Assembly (NCBI GenBank): GCA_024222295.1
Contig: JAAEPF010000034.1
Coordinates: 62,001 to 126,000 of the forward strand
Length of the DNA stretch: 64,000 nucleotides
Direction of reading: 5' to 3'
Origin: Actinomycetes bacterium
Lineage (GTDB): Bacteria; Actinomycetota; Acidimicrobiia; Acidimicrobiales; Microtrichaceae
Each line of letters starts with the position of its first letter. Position 1 is the stretch's first letter. Position numbers and translations under genes: made by a program. Positions 35,804 to 44,692 of the stretch are shown in pieces. Under the pieces are notes generated by a model. That model was not told where the DNA came from and ran no database searches. It saw only the letters and a list, made by a program, of their open reading frames with translations.

Positions 35804-37027
35804 TCAGTCGCCGGCGGGATCGTCGGGAAGCACCGGCATCTCGATCGGGTCGTCGTCGATGAGGGAGCCACGGGTCAGTGAGGTGGTCCCGAACCGCTCT
35901 CTCACCTCGTCGATAGTGCTGTCGAGCTCGCTGCGGTCGCGTCCGGTGAAGTCAAAGCCGAGCTGCACCGCGTCCGCGGCCGTGAGGTTCGCGGCGGTGA
36001 ACCCGAGCAGGCCGAGGCCCAGCGTCTCGATCTCATCCCAGGCCGAGCCGAGCAGGCGCTTGCCCTCGGCGGTCATGGCGGCGGTCGAGTCGGTTGGGTG
36101 CTCCAGTGTGCTGCTGAGCGAGTGCACCGACATGTCATGCCCTCGCCACGACAACATGATGGTGCGCGCCAGACGATCGCCCGCCCGTAGTCGTCGGCTG
36201 ACGCGGTCGACCAGTTCGAGCAGCACGACCTCCGCCTCGGAGCGCAGGAACGGTCGGCGACCGAGGGCGCGCTGGGCACCGACCGAAGACCTTCGCTTCC
36301 GCTTCTCGACAGGGCGAGGATCACGGTTGTTGGCGAGGTCGTGCAGGTGGGACCCGGCCGCGCCTCCCAGCCAGCTCGACACGAGGGCGGGGTCGATCCC
36401 AGCGAGCTGGCCGACGGTGTGCACGCCGCGGTCGGCCAGCTTCTGCTCCGTTACGCGTCCGACTCCCCAGATCGCCCGCACGGGCAGTGGGTGCAGGAAC
36501 TCGAGCTCCGCGCCGGTGGGGATGGCCAGGAGCCCGTCGGGCTTGGCCCGCGCACTCGCGACCTTTGCAAGGAACTTGGTGGAGGCGACGCCCACGCTCA
36601 GGGGCAGTCCGACCTCGTCGCGGACGCGCCAACGAAGCGTGTCGGCGATGTCGACAGGTGAGCCGGCCGTACGCCGCAGACCCGCAACGTCTAGGAATGC
36701 CTCATCGATCGAGATGCCCTCGACTTGTGGAGTCGTGTCGCGGAACACGGCGAACACCTCTGCGCTGGCCTCGGAGTACGCCGACATGCGCGGTGGTACC
36801 ACGATTGCCCGTGGGCAGAGCCGGCGGGCTTCCCGGCCCGACATCGCCGTGCGCACGCCGTCGGAGCGCGCCTCGTAGGAGGCGGCCAGGACCACGCCCT
36901 CACCCACGATCACCGGCTTCTCGCGCAACAACGGATTGTCGCGCTGTTCGACCGAGGCGTAGAACGCGTCGAGGTCTGCGTGTAGCACCCGCTGGTCGTC
37001 TGGCTCAGGCACGGCAGACTCGATCAT
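35804..37027 (-). CDS. dinB: DNA polymerase IV (Y-family)
   Basis: 407 aa. Catalytic motifs: VLHADLDAFYASVEQ (first Asp) and EGISIDEAFLDVAG (Asp-Glu pair), with GVRTAMSGREARRLCP in the fingers and SVGVASTKFLAKVASA leading to helix-hairpin-helix regions (AIWGVGRVTEQKLADRG, HTVGQLAGID). The C-terminal little-finger domain is complete. It carries out error-prone translesion synthesis. ATG 37027 directly abuts a box resembling an SOS operator (37028-37040), so LexA control is likely. No clear beta-clamp motif is seen at the C-terminus. Confidence 0.93.
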   Translation of the reverse strand: MIESAVPEPDDQRVLHADLDAFYASVEQRDNPLLREKPVIVGEGVVLAASYEARSDGVRTAMSGREARRLCPRAIVVPPRMSAYSEASAEVFAVFRDTTPQVEGISIDEAFLDVAGLRRTAGSPVDIADTLRWRVRDEVGLPLSVGVASTKFLAKVASARAKPDGLLAIPTGAELEFLHPLPVRAIWGVGRVTEQKLADRGVHTVGQLAGIDPALVSSWLGGAAGSHLHDLANNRDPRPVEKRKRRSSVGAQRALGRRPFLRSEAEVVLLELVDRVSRRLRAGDRLARTIMLSWRGHDMSVHSLSSTLEHPTDSTAAMTAEGKRLLGSAWDEIETLGLGLLGFTAANLTAADAVQLGFDFTGRDRSELDSTIDEVRERFGTTSLTRGSLIDDDPIEMPVLPDDPAGD

Positions 37028-37040
37028 CGAACTGATGTTC
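37028..37040. promoter_or_regulatory. SOS (LexA-like) box at the dinB start
   Basis: CGAACTGATGTTC contains the CGAAC-N4-GTTC core of Gram-positive LexA boxes; the sense strand reads GAACATCAGTTCG and runs straight into ATG. It covers the space between the ribosome site (GGGGGAA) and the start codon, so a bound repressor would sit on the start region. Confidence 0.6.
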
Positions 37041-37074
37041 CCCCAGATCGCCGGAGTCTGCAACGGCCTCTGGC

Positions 37075-38223
37075 TCAGGCCCCGGTTGCGTCGGGTCTGG
37101 CGCCGCCCGTCTCGGATCCCTCGACCAGCCAGTCGAAGGTGTCCTTCGCGATCATCGGGGAAAGCGTGATTCCCCGTTGGCCGGCGCCGGTTACGAGCAC
37201 GACGGAGTCGTCGAGGTCCTCGCGGTACCAGAGCCGGCCGTCGACGCACTCGCGGACGTCGCCGGTCCAGTGCCGGCTAACGGGCGGGATGGTTACGCCG
37301 AGGATTCGCTCCAGCCGCTCGGTGAGCGTGCGGATCGGCCGCTCGGGCAGGTCGAAATCAAACGGCTCGTCTCGGTGGCGTGCCTCACCCACGGCGAGGG
37401 CGCCGCTGATTCGGGGCACAACCTTCAGGCGGAGCTCGACCGGGTCGGCCGACGGCATCGCGAGCGGGTTCGGGACTTCGCCATCAGCGACCAGGCCTTG
37501 GCGCAGCATGCCCGACATGTCCGCCAGTGGAATCGTCAGGCCAGGCGACATCGGTTGTGTCTGGGTGACCTGCAGGCGCACCGGTCGAAGCGAGTTGGGT
37601 GCACTGGTGGTGGATGACACGAGTTCGGAGTGGCTGCCGGGGCAGAGCACGACGATGTCGCCGCGATGGACCCGTCCGGCCGAGTCGGTCACCGAGTCGC
37701 TGCCGAAGTCTCGGACCGCCTTGCCTGCGAACAGTCGGTAGCCGGGCTTGGTGGACAAGTGGTCGTGGATGTGGGAAAGGGCACTGCGCGGCTCCAGCAC
37801 CGCGTCGAGACTGGAGTGCAGGGCTCCGCTGAAATCGCCGTTCACTCCGGCGCTGACGAGTATCTGGTCGCCGGGGTCGAGGATCGTCCAACCCCTCTCG
37901 TCGGCATCCGGGCGCTGCATGAGGCTCTCGAGCACTGACCGTTGGTTGTCTTCAGTTGAGACGGTCAACGACCCGGTCGGGCGCAGGATGCCATCGTCCA
38001 CCGAGTCGGCGAGTTGGCGCCACATGGCGGCCGACTGCACTGAGAGCCTGAGGTCGAGGCCTCCGCAGGCCCACGAGAAGTTAAGGCCACCGAAGCTCCG
38101 GGGAGTGGATTCGCGGGGCTCCGGTGCTGCCTCGAAGTGCTCCACGTCGAAGCCGCGGTTGATGGCCTCGACCGCATGCATGGTTCCGAGGACTCCTCCC
38201 CCGACAATCAAGACCTTCGTCAT
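37075..38223 (-). CDS. FAD-dependent oxidoreductase (D-amino-acid oxidase fold)
   Basis: 382 aa. The N-terminal dinucleotide motif is VLIVGGGVLGTMHAVEAINR, followed by a DAO-type substrate domain and a C-terminal FAD closure (VVLVTGAGQRGITLSPMIAK). Residues 40-60 (RESTPRSFGGLNFSWACGG) recall the TIGR03364-like group linked to amine or phosphonate oxidation. It starts at ATG 38223 and ends 48 bp before dinB on the same strand. No neighbour explains the substrate. Confidence 0.82.
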   Translation of the reverse strand: MTKVLIVGGGVLGTMHAVEAINRGFDVEHFEAAPEPRESTPRSFGGLNFSWACGGLDLRLSVQSAAMWRQLADSVDDGILRPTGSLTVSTEDNQRSVLESLMQRPDADERGWTILDPGDQILVSAGVNGDFSGALHSSLDAVLEPRSALSHIHDHLSTKPGYRLFAGKAVRDFGSDSVTDSAGRVHRGDIVVLCPGSHSELVSSTTSAPNSLRPVRLQVTQTQPMSPGLTIPLADMSGMLRQGLVADGEVPNPLAMPSADPVELRLKVVPRISGALAVGEARHRDEPFDFDLPERPIRTLTERLERILGVTIPPVSRHWTGDVRECVDGRLWYREDLDDSVVLVTGAGQRGITLSPMIAKDTFDWLVEGSETGGARPDATGA

Positions 38224-38310
38224 CGTGACGACGATACTGCGCCTTGTGCGCGGCCGATCCGTCGAGTTGGGCGTTCGTGGCGGTGCAGGGAACTCGCCTA
38301 GCTTGTCCCG

Positions 38311-39171
38311 ATGGCTGAGCTACCTCCAGTCGGGATCATCGACACGATGATCGACCTGCCCTTCACCGACGTTGCATCGACTTACGAGTTCCTTGCCCCC
38401 AACCTGCGCGACCGCGAGAGCACTGAGGAGTTCGAGTTCCCGGCGCAGTACATGTTCAAGGACGTGCCGAAGGCGGCGACCGATGACCCGGTGGCTCACA
38501 CCCTGGCCCTGATGGACCACTACGGCATCGAGCGAGGCCTGATCGGCGCCGGCTCGGACGACCAGCGCCGCGCACTGGCGGAGCATCCCGACCGTTTCCT
38601 TCCATCCATGAGCGTGGATGCCAACGACGGCACGGAGGCCCTGCGCCAGATCGACAAGTGGCACTCTGGCACGGGCCTCGCGGCGCTGGCGCTGTTTCCG
38701 TCGGGCTGCAACCCGGCGGTGCCGATCAACGACAAGCGCTGGTATCCGGTCTACGCAAAGTGTGTGGAGCTCGACATCCCCGTCTTCATCTGCGCGGGTG
38801 TACCCGGTCCGCGGGTGCCGATGGCCGCCCAGAAGGTCGAACTGCTCGACGAGGTCTGCTGGTTCTTCCCCGAGCTGAAGATCGTCATGCGCCACGGTGC
38901 GGAGCCGTGGGAGGAGCTGGCCGTGAAGCTCATGCTCAAGTGGCCCAACCTCTACTACTCCACGTCGGCGTTCGCGCCGAAGTACTACCCCAAGGCGATC
39001 GTGGACTACGCCAACACCCGGGGATCCGACAAGGTCATCTACGGGGGCTACTTCCCGATGGGGCTCACCCTCGAGCGAATCTTCGACGAGCTGCCCGGTG
39101 TGGGTTTCAACGACGACGTGTGGCCGAAGTTCCTGCGCCACAACGCCGAGCGCGTGCTCGGGCTCGGCTGA
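38311..39171 (+). CDS. Amidohydrolase-2 family TIM-barrel protein
   Basis: 286 aa. Pattern of the ACMSD/amidohydrolase-2 group: IIDTMIDLPF at the start (in place of the usual H-x-H, so the first metal site is altered), HTLALMDHYGIERGLIG, LKIVMRHGAEPWEELAVKLM, NLYYSTSAFAPKYYP, and GSDKVIYGGYFPMGLTLERI where the last acidic ligand is often Asp. Loss of the H-x-H and of that Asp suggests a metal-free or changed active site. Members decarboxylate or hydrolyse ring-derived acids. The open reading frame is convincing; activity is uncertain. Confidence 0.8.
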   Translation: MAELPPVGIIDTMIDLPFTDVASTYEFLAPNLRDRESTEEFEFPAQYMFKDVPKAATDDPVAHTLALMDHYGIERGLIGAGSDDQRRALAEHPDRFLPSMSVDANDGTEALRQIDKWHSGTGLAALALFPSGCNPAVPINDKRWYPVYAKCVELDIPVFICAGVPGPRVPMAAQKVELLDEVCWFFPELKIVMRHGAEPWEELAVKLMLKWPNLYYSTSAFAPKYYPKAIVDYANTRGSDKVIYGGYFPMGLTLERIFDELPGVGFNDDVWPKFLRHNAERVLGLG

Positions 39172-39189
39172 ACTGGCCGGCCGGGCGTC

Positions 39190-39921
39190 TCAGTCGACCG
39201 ACCGGAACGATTCGACGAACCGCAGCGCATCTGCGAGGCGGTCCTCGCCCGTGACCAGCGACGCCAGCTGCACGAACTCGTCTCCTTGCACGAAGACGAG
39301 GCCTTCGATCATCACCTGTTCGCCTTCCTTGCCCACCGAGTTGGAGAAACGCACGGTCTGGACCGAGCCGACGGCGTGCTCCTCGACGAACGGAACGGCG
39401 GAGGAGAGTTCCTCGTCGGTCATGGCCATGAGCCGCAGTGGTAGCTCGTCGGCCGCTGCGAGAGCGCCGGCCACGAGGTCGACGGCTGAACCAGCCGGAA
39501 TCGGGATGCGCGTGATCGTGTAGGAGTCCCGCAGGGTTGCGGCCTCCTCAACCACGACCTCGACCGGAGGCTCCCCTGGCCACACGGACTCGTTGACGCT
39601 CACGGACGGCAGCACTTCGGCCGGGACGTCGACCCGCCAAGCCCCGCTCACGTCGGTGTAGGTCAGCCAGTCCCCATCGACCGGCGACCCGGCCACCGTG
39701 GGTTGTCCAGCCGGCCTGTCGTTGGAGATCGCGACGTCCAGGGCGACTTGCTCGCCCAGGTGCTTCGGCTGCGGGGCGGTGAGGTTGTAGGCACCGATGA
39801 CGCCGACGCCGACAACGACGAGCGCGACGAGCACTGCAACGGTGCTCCTGGTCTTTGGATGCTCCACCGGTTCCGGCCGGTCGGCTGGGTCTGACGGGTG
39901 AACAGGCTCGTCTGGGTCCAT
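39190..39921 (-). CDS. Single-pass membrane protein of unknown function
   Basis: 243 aa. A Pro/Asp-rich cytoplasmic head (MDPDEPVHPSDPADRPEPVE) precedes one membrane segment (about 26-46, VAVLVALVVVGVGVIGAYNL). The external domain of about 195 residues has beta-rich stretches (DWLTYTDVSGAWRVDVPAEV; RDSYTITRIPIPAGSAVDLV). It resembles actinobacterial PsbP-like or DUF-type exported proteins, but I cannot name a family. It converges on the amidohydrolase gene. Confidence 0.65.
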   Translation of the reverse strand: MDPDEPVHPSDPADRPEPVEHPKTRSTVAVLVALVVVGVGVIGAYNLTAPQPKHLGEQVALDVAISNDRPAGQPTVAGSPVDGDWLTYTDVSGAWRVDVPAEVLPSVSVNESVWPGEPPVEVVVEEAATLRDSYTITRIPIPAGSAVDLVAGALAAADELPLRLMAMTDEELSSAVPFVEEHAVGSVQTVRFSNSVGKEGEQVMIEGLVFVQGDEFVQLASLVTGEDRLADALRFVESFRSVD

Positions 39922-40006
39922 TGCGGTGGTCCTTCCAATGCCCTACCCGTGCGCGCGGCGGGCCGTCCCGGTGGTCCATCCAGATCGGCACGCTGGAATG
40001 GGTGCC

Positions 40007-40075
40007 TTAGAACTCGATGCACCAGCGAGCGCCGTAGGACTGTTCGACCATTCCCCAGTCGGGCAGCTGCCACAT
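40007..40075 (-). pseudogene. Possible gene remnant or very small peptide
   Basis: The minus-strand peptide WQLPDWGMVEQSYGARWC (followed by IEF and a stop) has the aromatic composition of a real protein C-terminus, unlike shadow frames here. It lies in the 207-bp gap between the GH3 glucosidase end and the membrane-protein gene. The sequence upstream in the same frame is Arg-rich nonsense, so it may be a leftover of a deleted gene. No start or ribosome site is convincing. Confidence 0.2.
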
Positions 40076-40128
40076 GCGCGGCGCGTGACTGCAGGCCGGT
40101 ACAGCAGTGTGTGCCTCGGCTGCCCCAG

Positions 40129-42513
40129 TCAGGTGAGCGAGGCCGCGGTCGCGACCACGTCGCGCTGGCGGTACTGATGTACTTCGCCGCCGAGGTCGAC
40201 CGTCGCAGTCAGTGCGGGCTCCCCCGCCCATCCGCCGACCTCGAGGTCGAATGCGCCCGGCTCACAGACGAAGCGGAAGTCCTCGTCGAAGAACGCCAGC
40301 CGGGATGGGTGCAGCGCGAATGTGACCGTGCGCGACTGGCCGGCCTGCAGCGGGACCCGTGTGAAGCCGACCAGCTGGCGTTCGGGCCGGGCAACCGAGG
40401 CGACCTCGTCGCGGGCGTACAGCTGCACCACCTCGGTGCCGGTCCGCTCGCCGGTGTTGGTGACGGTGACCGCGAGCATCGTGGTCTCCGTCGTGGAACC
40501 TGCGGTCAGGTGCAGCCCGGAGTACTCGAACGTGGTTGTTGAGAGCCCGAACCCGAACGGGTGCAACGGTGCACAGGGAGTGTCCGTGTAGTCACCCCAG
40601 AACTGGCTGCGCCCGCCACCGGCACGGGGCGCGTGGTGCACCGGTACCTGGCCCACCGAGTGCGGAAGGCTGATCGGCAGCCGGCCCGACGGAGCGGTCT
40701 CGCCCAGCAGGATCCGGGCGAGCGCCGTGCCGGACTCGATGCCCGGCAGCCATGCGAGAACGGTCGCCCCACTCAGCTGCTCCACCTCGCCCAGCGTGTG
40801 TACCCGGCCGGAACAGATCACCGCCACCGTCGGAGTCCCGGTCGCAGCCACCCGCTCGAGCAACTCGATCTGGCGTCCGGTGAGGGCCAGGTCGGCCGCA
40901 TCGCGTGCCTCGCCGACTGTTGCAGAGGGGGTCAACCCGGAGCGTCCGCCGAGGCATACCACTGCGACCTCGCATGCCTCGGCGAGGGCGACGGCCTCAT
41001 CGAGCATCGCATCGTCGTCGTCGATGGCCGACACCCCACACCCCCTGGCGTGTCGCACATCGACCGAATCGCCGAACCCCTCGCGCAGCCCGGCCAGGGG
41101 AGTCACGATGTCGGGCATGTACGGCCCCGGTGCGAACGCGCCGCCCGAAGCCGGCAACAGGTCCACTCCGGCGGCGTCCTCGCCGTAGATGATCTCGAGG
41201 TGTGCGGGGTAGTGGTAGTCGCCCTCCATCAGGCGGGGATCGTCAGCGGCCGGGCCGAGCACGGCCACCGAACCGGTCGACGCTGCATCGATGGGCAACA
41301 GGTCGTCGCGGTTGTCGAGCAGCACGATCGACTCCAGCGCAGCGCGCAGGGCCAGGCCCCGGCCCAAGTCCGTGCCGAAACAGGCGCCGGCGACCTCCTC
41401 GTCGACGAACGGTTCCTCGAACAGGCCGAGCTCCTCCTTGTGGCGAAGCACCCGACGCACTGCTCGATCGACGGCATCCAGCGGCACCACGCCGGCCTCC
41501 ACCAGCGGTCCGAGGTTGGCCGGGGAGAAGCAGTCAAGCGCCGGGAGTTCCTGGTCCATGCCGGCGAGCAGCGCCTTCGCCGCTGCCACTCCCTTCGTCG
41601 GGGCGACCCGGTGGTAGGTGCGCAGCAGGTCGACTGCGAAGTAGTCGGCCACGACCGTGCCTTCGAAGCCGAGCTCGTCGCGCAACAGCTCGGTGAGCAG
41701 GGCGCGGCTGCCGGCGGGAGGCAGGCCGTCGACCGACGCGTAGGAGTTCATGACCGACTGGAGTCCGCCGTCGCGGATCGCCGCGGCGAACGGTTCGGCG
41801 TGCACTTCGCGCAGTTCACGTGACCCAACGTTGACCGGACCGTGGTTGAGCCCGCCGTCGCTCGCCGCGTAGCCGAGGAAGTGCTTGCCTGTGGCCACGA
41901 CACCCGCTCCGAGGCCTTCGGGGCCGGTGTTCTGAAGGCCTCGCACATATGCGGAGCCAAGCGACCCGCAGAGCACGGGGTCTTCGCCATAGGTCTCCTC
42001 CACCCGTCCCCAGCGGGGGTCGCGTGCCACGTCGAGCACCGGCGACAAGGCGTGGCGGGCCCCGACCGACAGCATCTCGGCGCGGATGTGGTCACCGATG
42101 CGCTCGAGGAGGTCCATGTCGAAGGTGGCCCCGAGTCCGATCGCCTGCGGGAACTGGATCGCGTCGCGGGCACAGAACCCGGCGACGGCCTCCTCGTGGA
42201 TTACCGCCGGAATGCCGAGGCGGGTGTTGTGCACCAGCCAGTGCTGGATCTGGTTGGCGAACCGTGCGAGTCCGCCAGGCTGAAGCCCCGTGGAAGCTGC
42301 GATGCGTGTGACCTGTCCGGTGCCGTCGGCCATCAAGCCCGCCGCGGCCCGCGCCGAGAAGTCCGCTGCCTCTCCGCCGCCCTCCACGAGCTGGGTCGAC
42401 CAGACGCAACCGAGTTGCGCCAGTTTCTCCGGGAGGGTCATCTCGGCGATGAGCGTCTCCACCCTCTTCGTGCTGCCTTCTGGTACGGGGATCTCACCAT
42501 CGCGTGGGGCCAT
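40129..42513 (-). CDS. Glycoside hydrolase family 3 beta-glucosidase-like enzyme
   Basis: 794 aa from ATG 42513 (TGAGG just upstream); ATG 42525 is an alternative. The N-terminal barrel has RLGIPAVIHEEAVAGFCARD, SPVLDVARDPRWGRVEETYG and HFLGYAASDGGLNHGP. The nucleophile Asp is in GTVVADYFAVDLL. A second alpha/beta domain and a C-terminal fibronectin-III-like domain (LTVTNTGERTGTEVV-type strands) complete the usual GH3 plan. No signal peptide is visible, so it probably acts in the cytosol on imported beta-glucosides or xylosides. It follows the EamA transporter gene by 44-56 bp on the same strand. Confidence 0.92.
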   Translation of the reverse strand: MAPRDGEIPVPEGSTKRVETLIAEMTLPEKLAQLGCVWSTQLVEGGGEAADFSARAAAGLMADGTGQVTRIAASTGLQPGGLARFANQIQHWLVHNTRLGIPAVIHEEAVAGFCARDAIQFPQAIGLGATFDMDLLERIGDHIRAEMLSVGARHALSPVLDVARDPRWGRVEETYGEDPVLCGSLGSAYVRGLQNTGPEGLGAGVVATGKHFLGYAASDGGLNHGPVNVGSRELREVHAEPFAAAIRDGGLQSVMNSYASVDGLPPAGSRALLTELLRDELGFEGTVVADYFAVDLLRTYHRVAPTKGVAAAKALLAGMDQELPALDCFSPANLGPLVEAGVVPLDAVDRAVRRVLRHKEELGLFEEPFVDEEVAGACFGTDLGRGLALRAALESIVLLDNRDDLLPIDAASTGSVAVLGPAADDPRLMEGDYHYPAHLEIIYGEDAAGVDLLPASGGAFAPGPYMPDIVTPLAGLREGFGDSVDVRHARGCGVSAIDDDDAMLDEAVALAEACEVAVVCLGGRSGLTPSATVGEARDAADLALTGRQIELLERVAATGTPTVAVICSGRVHTLGEVEQLSGATVLAWLPGIESGTALARILLGETAPSGRLPISLPHSVGQVPVHHAPRAGGGRSQFWGDYTDTPCAPLHPFGFGLSTTTFEYSGLHLTAGSTTETTMLAVTVTNTGERTGTEVVQLYARDEVASVARPERQLVGFTRVPLQAGQSRTVTFALHPSRLAFFDEDFRFVCEPGAFDLEVGGWAGEPALTATVDLGGEVHQYRQRDVVATAASLT

Positions 42514-42569
42514 GTGCCTCAGCATGGCCGATGCTCGGGTGTCGCGTCGTCGGGGTCCGGCCCAGTCGA

Positions 42570-43520
42570 TCAGTCGGCGGTCACCCGGGGCATCTCGCGG
42601 CTGTCGCCGATGACGACGTAGGTGAGCGCCGCCAACACGATGGCGATGCCGACCAGCTGTGTCCATGTGACGCTCTGGTCCAGAAACACCCAGGCGCCGA
42701 GTGTCGAGATCACCGGCATGGTGAGCGTGGCCAGCGAAGTGAGCATGAGGGTCGTGTGGCCGTGCGCCCAGTTCATGACGATGTGTCCGGTGCCCGGCAC
42801 GGCCAGCACGCACACGACCAGCGCCGCGTTGCGCCAGTTCATCTGTGCGTCACTGCTCCACAGCACCCCCGACGGGACTGCGATGACAGTGATGGTCACG
42901 AAGGCCACGATGTTCATCACCGCCATGTAGTCCATCGTCGGCATCTTCTCGCGGGCCTTCTTCGAGCCGATGAAGTACGCCGACCAGGCGAACAGCGCCG
43001 CCACGGCCATCACGTTTCCGAAGGTGCTGGTGACGCCGGAGTCCTCGGCACCGAAGGCCACCAGGGCGACTGCGGGCACCGCAACCACGGTCCCGATGAT
43101 GTGCCGGGCCCGGATTCTCTCGCCGAACGCGGCAGCGGCAACGCCGGCGATCACCACCGGTTGCAGCGCGCTCAGCGTCACCGCAATCGAAACGGAGGTG
43201 TTCTGCACCGCCAGGAAGAAGGTGGCGATGTCCAGCCCGAAGGCCACGCCCCCGAACCAGCCCCACCGAAAACGGTCGACGCTGAGGCGTCCACCGCGGA
43301 AGTACAGCCAGGCCGTGTAGACCGCGGCACCGAGGCCGAGGCGGTACACGCCGAGCGCCAGGCCGTTCATCGGGATCCACGCGATCAGCACGTTTCCGAA
43401 TCCCCAGAGCGCAACGGCTCCGAAAGCCGCAGCCGACCCGGCTGCGGTGGGGTGGTGAGGGGCGGGTGCCGTTGGAGCCGTTGGACCCGCTCCGGTGGTT
43501 CCCTCGTCGGCACTGGCCAT
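42570..43520 (-). CDS. EamA/DMT family transporter (paralogue)
   Basis: 316 aa with ten hydrophobic segments in two EamA repeats; the sequence parallels that of the transporter at 13045-14007 (VAFGLDIATFFLAVQNTSVS versus VAFGLSATLFFSALKHTTVA; GTGHIVMNWAHGHT versus GSGHLLMSWSQKHL). A Thr/Pro-rich cytoplasmic head precedes TM1. The GH3 glucosidase gene lies downstream on the same strand, so a role in moving a sugar-linked metabolite is possible but unproven. Confidence 0.88.
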   Translation of the reverse strand: MASADEGTTGAGPTAPTAPAPHHPTAAGSAAAFGAVALWGFGNVLIAWIPMNGLALGVYRLGLGAAVYTAWLYFRGGRLSVDRFRWGWFGGVAFGLDIATFFLAVQNTSVSIAVTLSALQPVVIAGVAAAAFGERIRARHIIGTVVAVPAVALVAFGAEDSGVTSTFGNVMAVAALFAWSAYFIGSKKAREKMPTMDYMAVMNIVAFVTITVIAVPSGVLWSSDAQMNWRNAALVVCVLAVPGTGHIVMNWAHGHTTLMLTSLATLTMPVISTLGAWVFLDQSVTWTQLVGIAIVLAALTYVVIGDSREMPRVTAD

Positions 43521-43587
43521 CGGGCCACGCTATCGGTGACCGCCAGCCGCGGCGCGCGGGCATTCGCGGCGGGGCTACCGTCCGTGC

Positions 43588-43950
43588 ATGGCTGACGTCA
43601 CCATCTGGCACAACCCGAATTGTTCGACTTCCAAGTTCGCCGTGGCGCGGGCCGAGGAGGCGGGCGTCGACTTCGACGTACGCAAGTACATGCTCAAGTC
43701 GCAGCGCCCGGAGCGCTCCGAGATCGTGGAGCTGCTCGACGCGTTGGAGGATCCCGCCACCGACCTCGTGCGCCGCGACGCGAAGTTCAAGTCCTACGAA
43801 CTCGGCGACGCAGACGTGCAGACCCCCGAGCAGGTCGCCGACGTGCTCGGCGAACACCCCGAACTGCTCCAGCGGCCGGTGCTGGTCAAGGGCGGCAAGG
43901 CAATCATCGGGCGCCCGAAGGACCGGGTGGACCCGTTCCTGGCCGGCTGA
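43588..43950 (+). CDS. ArsC/Spx-family thioredoxin-fold protein (arsenate-reductase-like)
   Basis: 120 aa. Active-site region IWHNPNCSTSKFAVARAEEA, with the Cys of the ArsC family, then RKYMLKSQRPERSEIVELLD. The conserved Arg of arsenate reductases could be the R in LLQRPVLVKGGKAIIGRPKD, a classic ArsC/YfgD segment. These enzymes use glutaredoxin or another thiol to reduce arsenate. No other ars gene is nearby, so a YffB/YfgD-like housekeeping protein is an alternative. The membrane protein gene follows after 15 bp. Confidence 0.88.
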   Translation: MADVTIWHNPNCSTSKFAVARAEEAGVDFDVRKYMLKSQRPERSEIVELLDALEDPATDLVRRDAKFKSYELGDADVQTPEQVADVLGEHPELLQRPVLVKGGKAIIGRPKDRVDPFLAG

Positions 43951-43965
43951 CACCATCGGGCCCCC

Positions 43966-44667
43966 ATGGTCCGACCCGCAGGCACGAGTGTTGCCTCCCG
44001 AATCAGGCTGCCCGACCGCTTCCGGCCGAGCCGGCACGTGCCCCACTTCTCGTGGAGCGCCTCGTCGCGCTGGGAGGTGCGCGCCAGGACTGTCGCGGTG
44101 CTACTCGTCGGCCTGTGGGTGTTCGGAACCGGTGATGCCCTGCTTCTGCGGGCCGGGATCGGCAACACGCCCTGGACGGTGCTGGCGGAGGGCCTCGGCG
44201 AGCGCACAGGCCTGAGCGTCGGCGTGCTCACGATCCTCATCGGAGCTGCCGTGCTCCTGGCATGGATTCCGCTGACTGAACGCCCGGGGCTCGGCACGGT
44301 CGCGAACATCGTGGTGATCGGCATTGCGATAGACGTGATGGCGGCAGTCGTGCCCACGCCTGACCGGTTCCCGGCGCAGCTCGCGCAGGCGGTCCTCGGC
44401 GTGCTGATGGTCGGTGTAGGTGGGGCGCTGTATCTGTCCGCCCAACTCGGTCCCGGTCCGCGTGACGGCTGGATGACCGGCCTCGGCCAACGGTTCGACT
44501 GGCCGATCTCGTGGGTGCGGCTCGGGATCGAAGTCACCGTGCTCGTAGCCGGTGTGGCCCTCGGCGGGACATTCGGGCTCGGCACGGTGCTGTTCGCGCT
44601 GTTCATCGGCCACAGCCTCGCCTGGTCGCTCGCGGCGCTCCGGCCACTGGGCGCCAAGGCACCCTGA
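43966..44667 (+). CDS. YczE/YitT-like integral membrane protein
   Basis: 233 aa with about five membrane segments after a 40-residue basic head. VGLWVFGTGDALLLRAGIGN, TPWTVLAEGLGERTGLSVG and GPGPRDGWMTGLGQRFDWPI are the conserved loops of the YczE family (in Bacillus linked to lipopeptide production; role elsewhere unknown). GTG or ATG near 43966 gives the start. It converges on the TetR gene. Confidence 0.78.
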   Translation: MVRPAGTSVASRIRLPDRFRPSRHVPHFSWSASSRWEVRARTVAVLLVGLWVFGTGDALLLRAGIGNTPWTVLAEGLGERTGLSVGVLTILIGAAVLLAWIPLTERPGLGTVANIVVIGIAIDVMAAVVPTPDRFPAQLAQAVLGVLMVGVGGALYLSAQLGPGPRDGWMTGLGQRFDWPISWVRLGIEVTVLVAGVALGGTFGLGTVLFALFIGHSLAWSLAALRPLGAKAP

Positions 44668-44692
44668 GGGTTCGTCGCGCCGGCGTGCAGGC

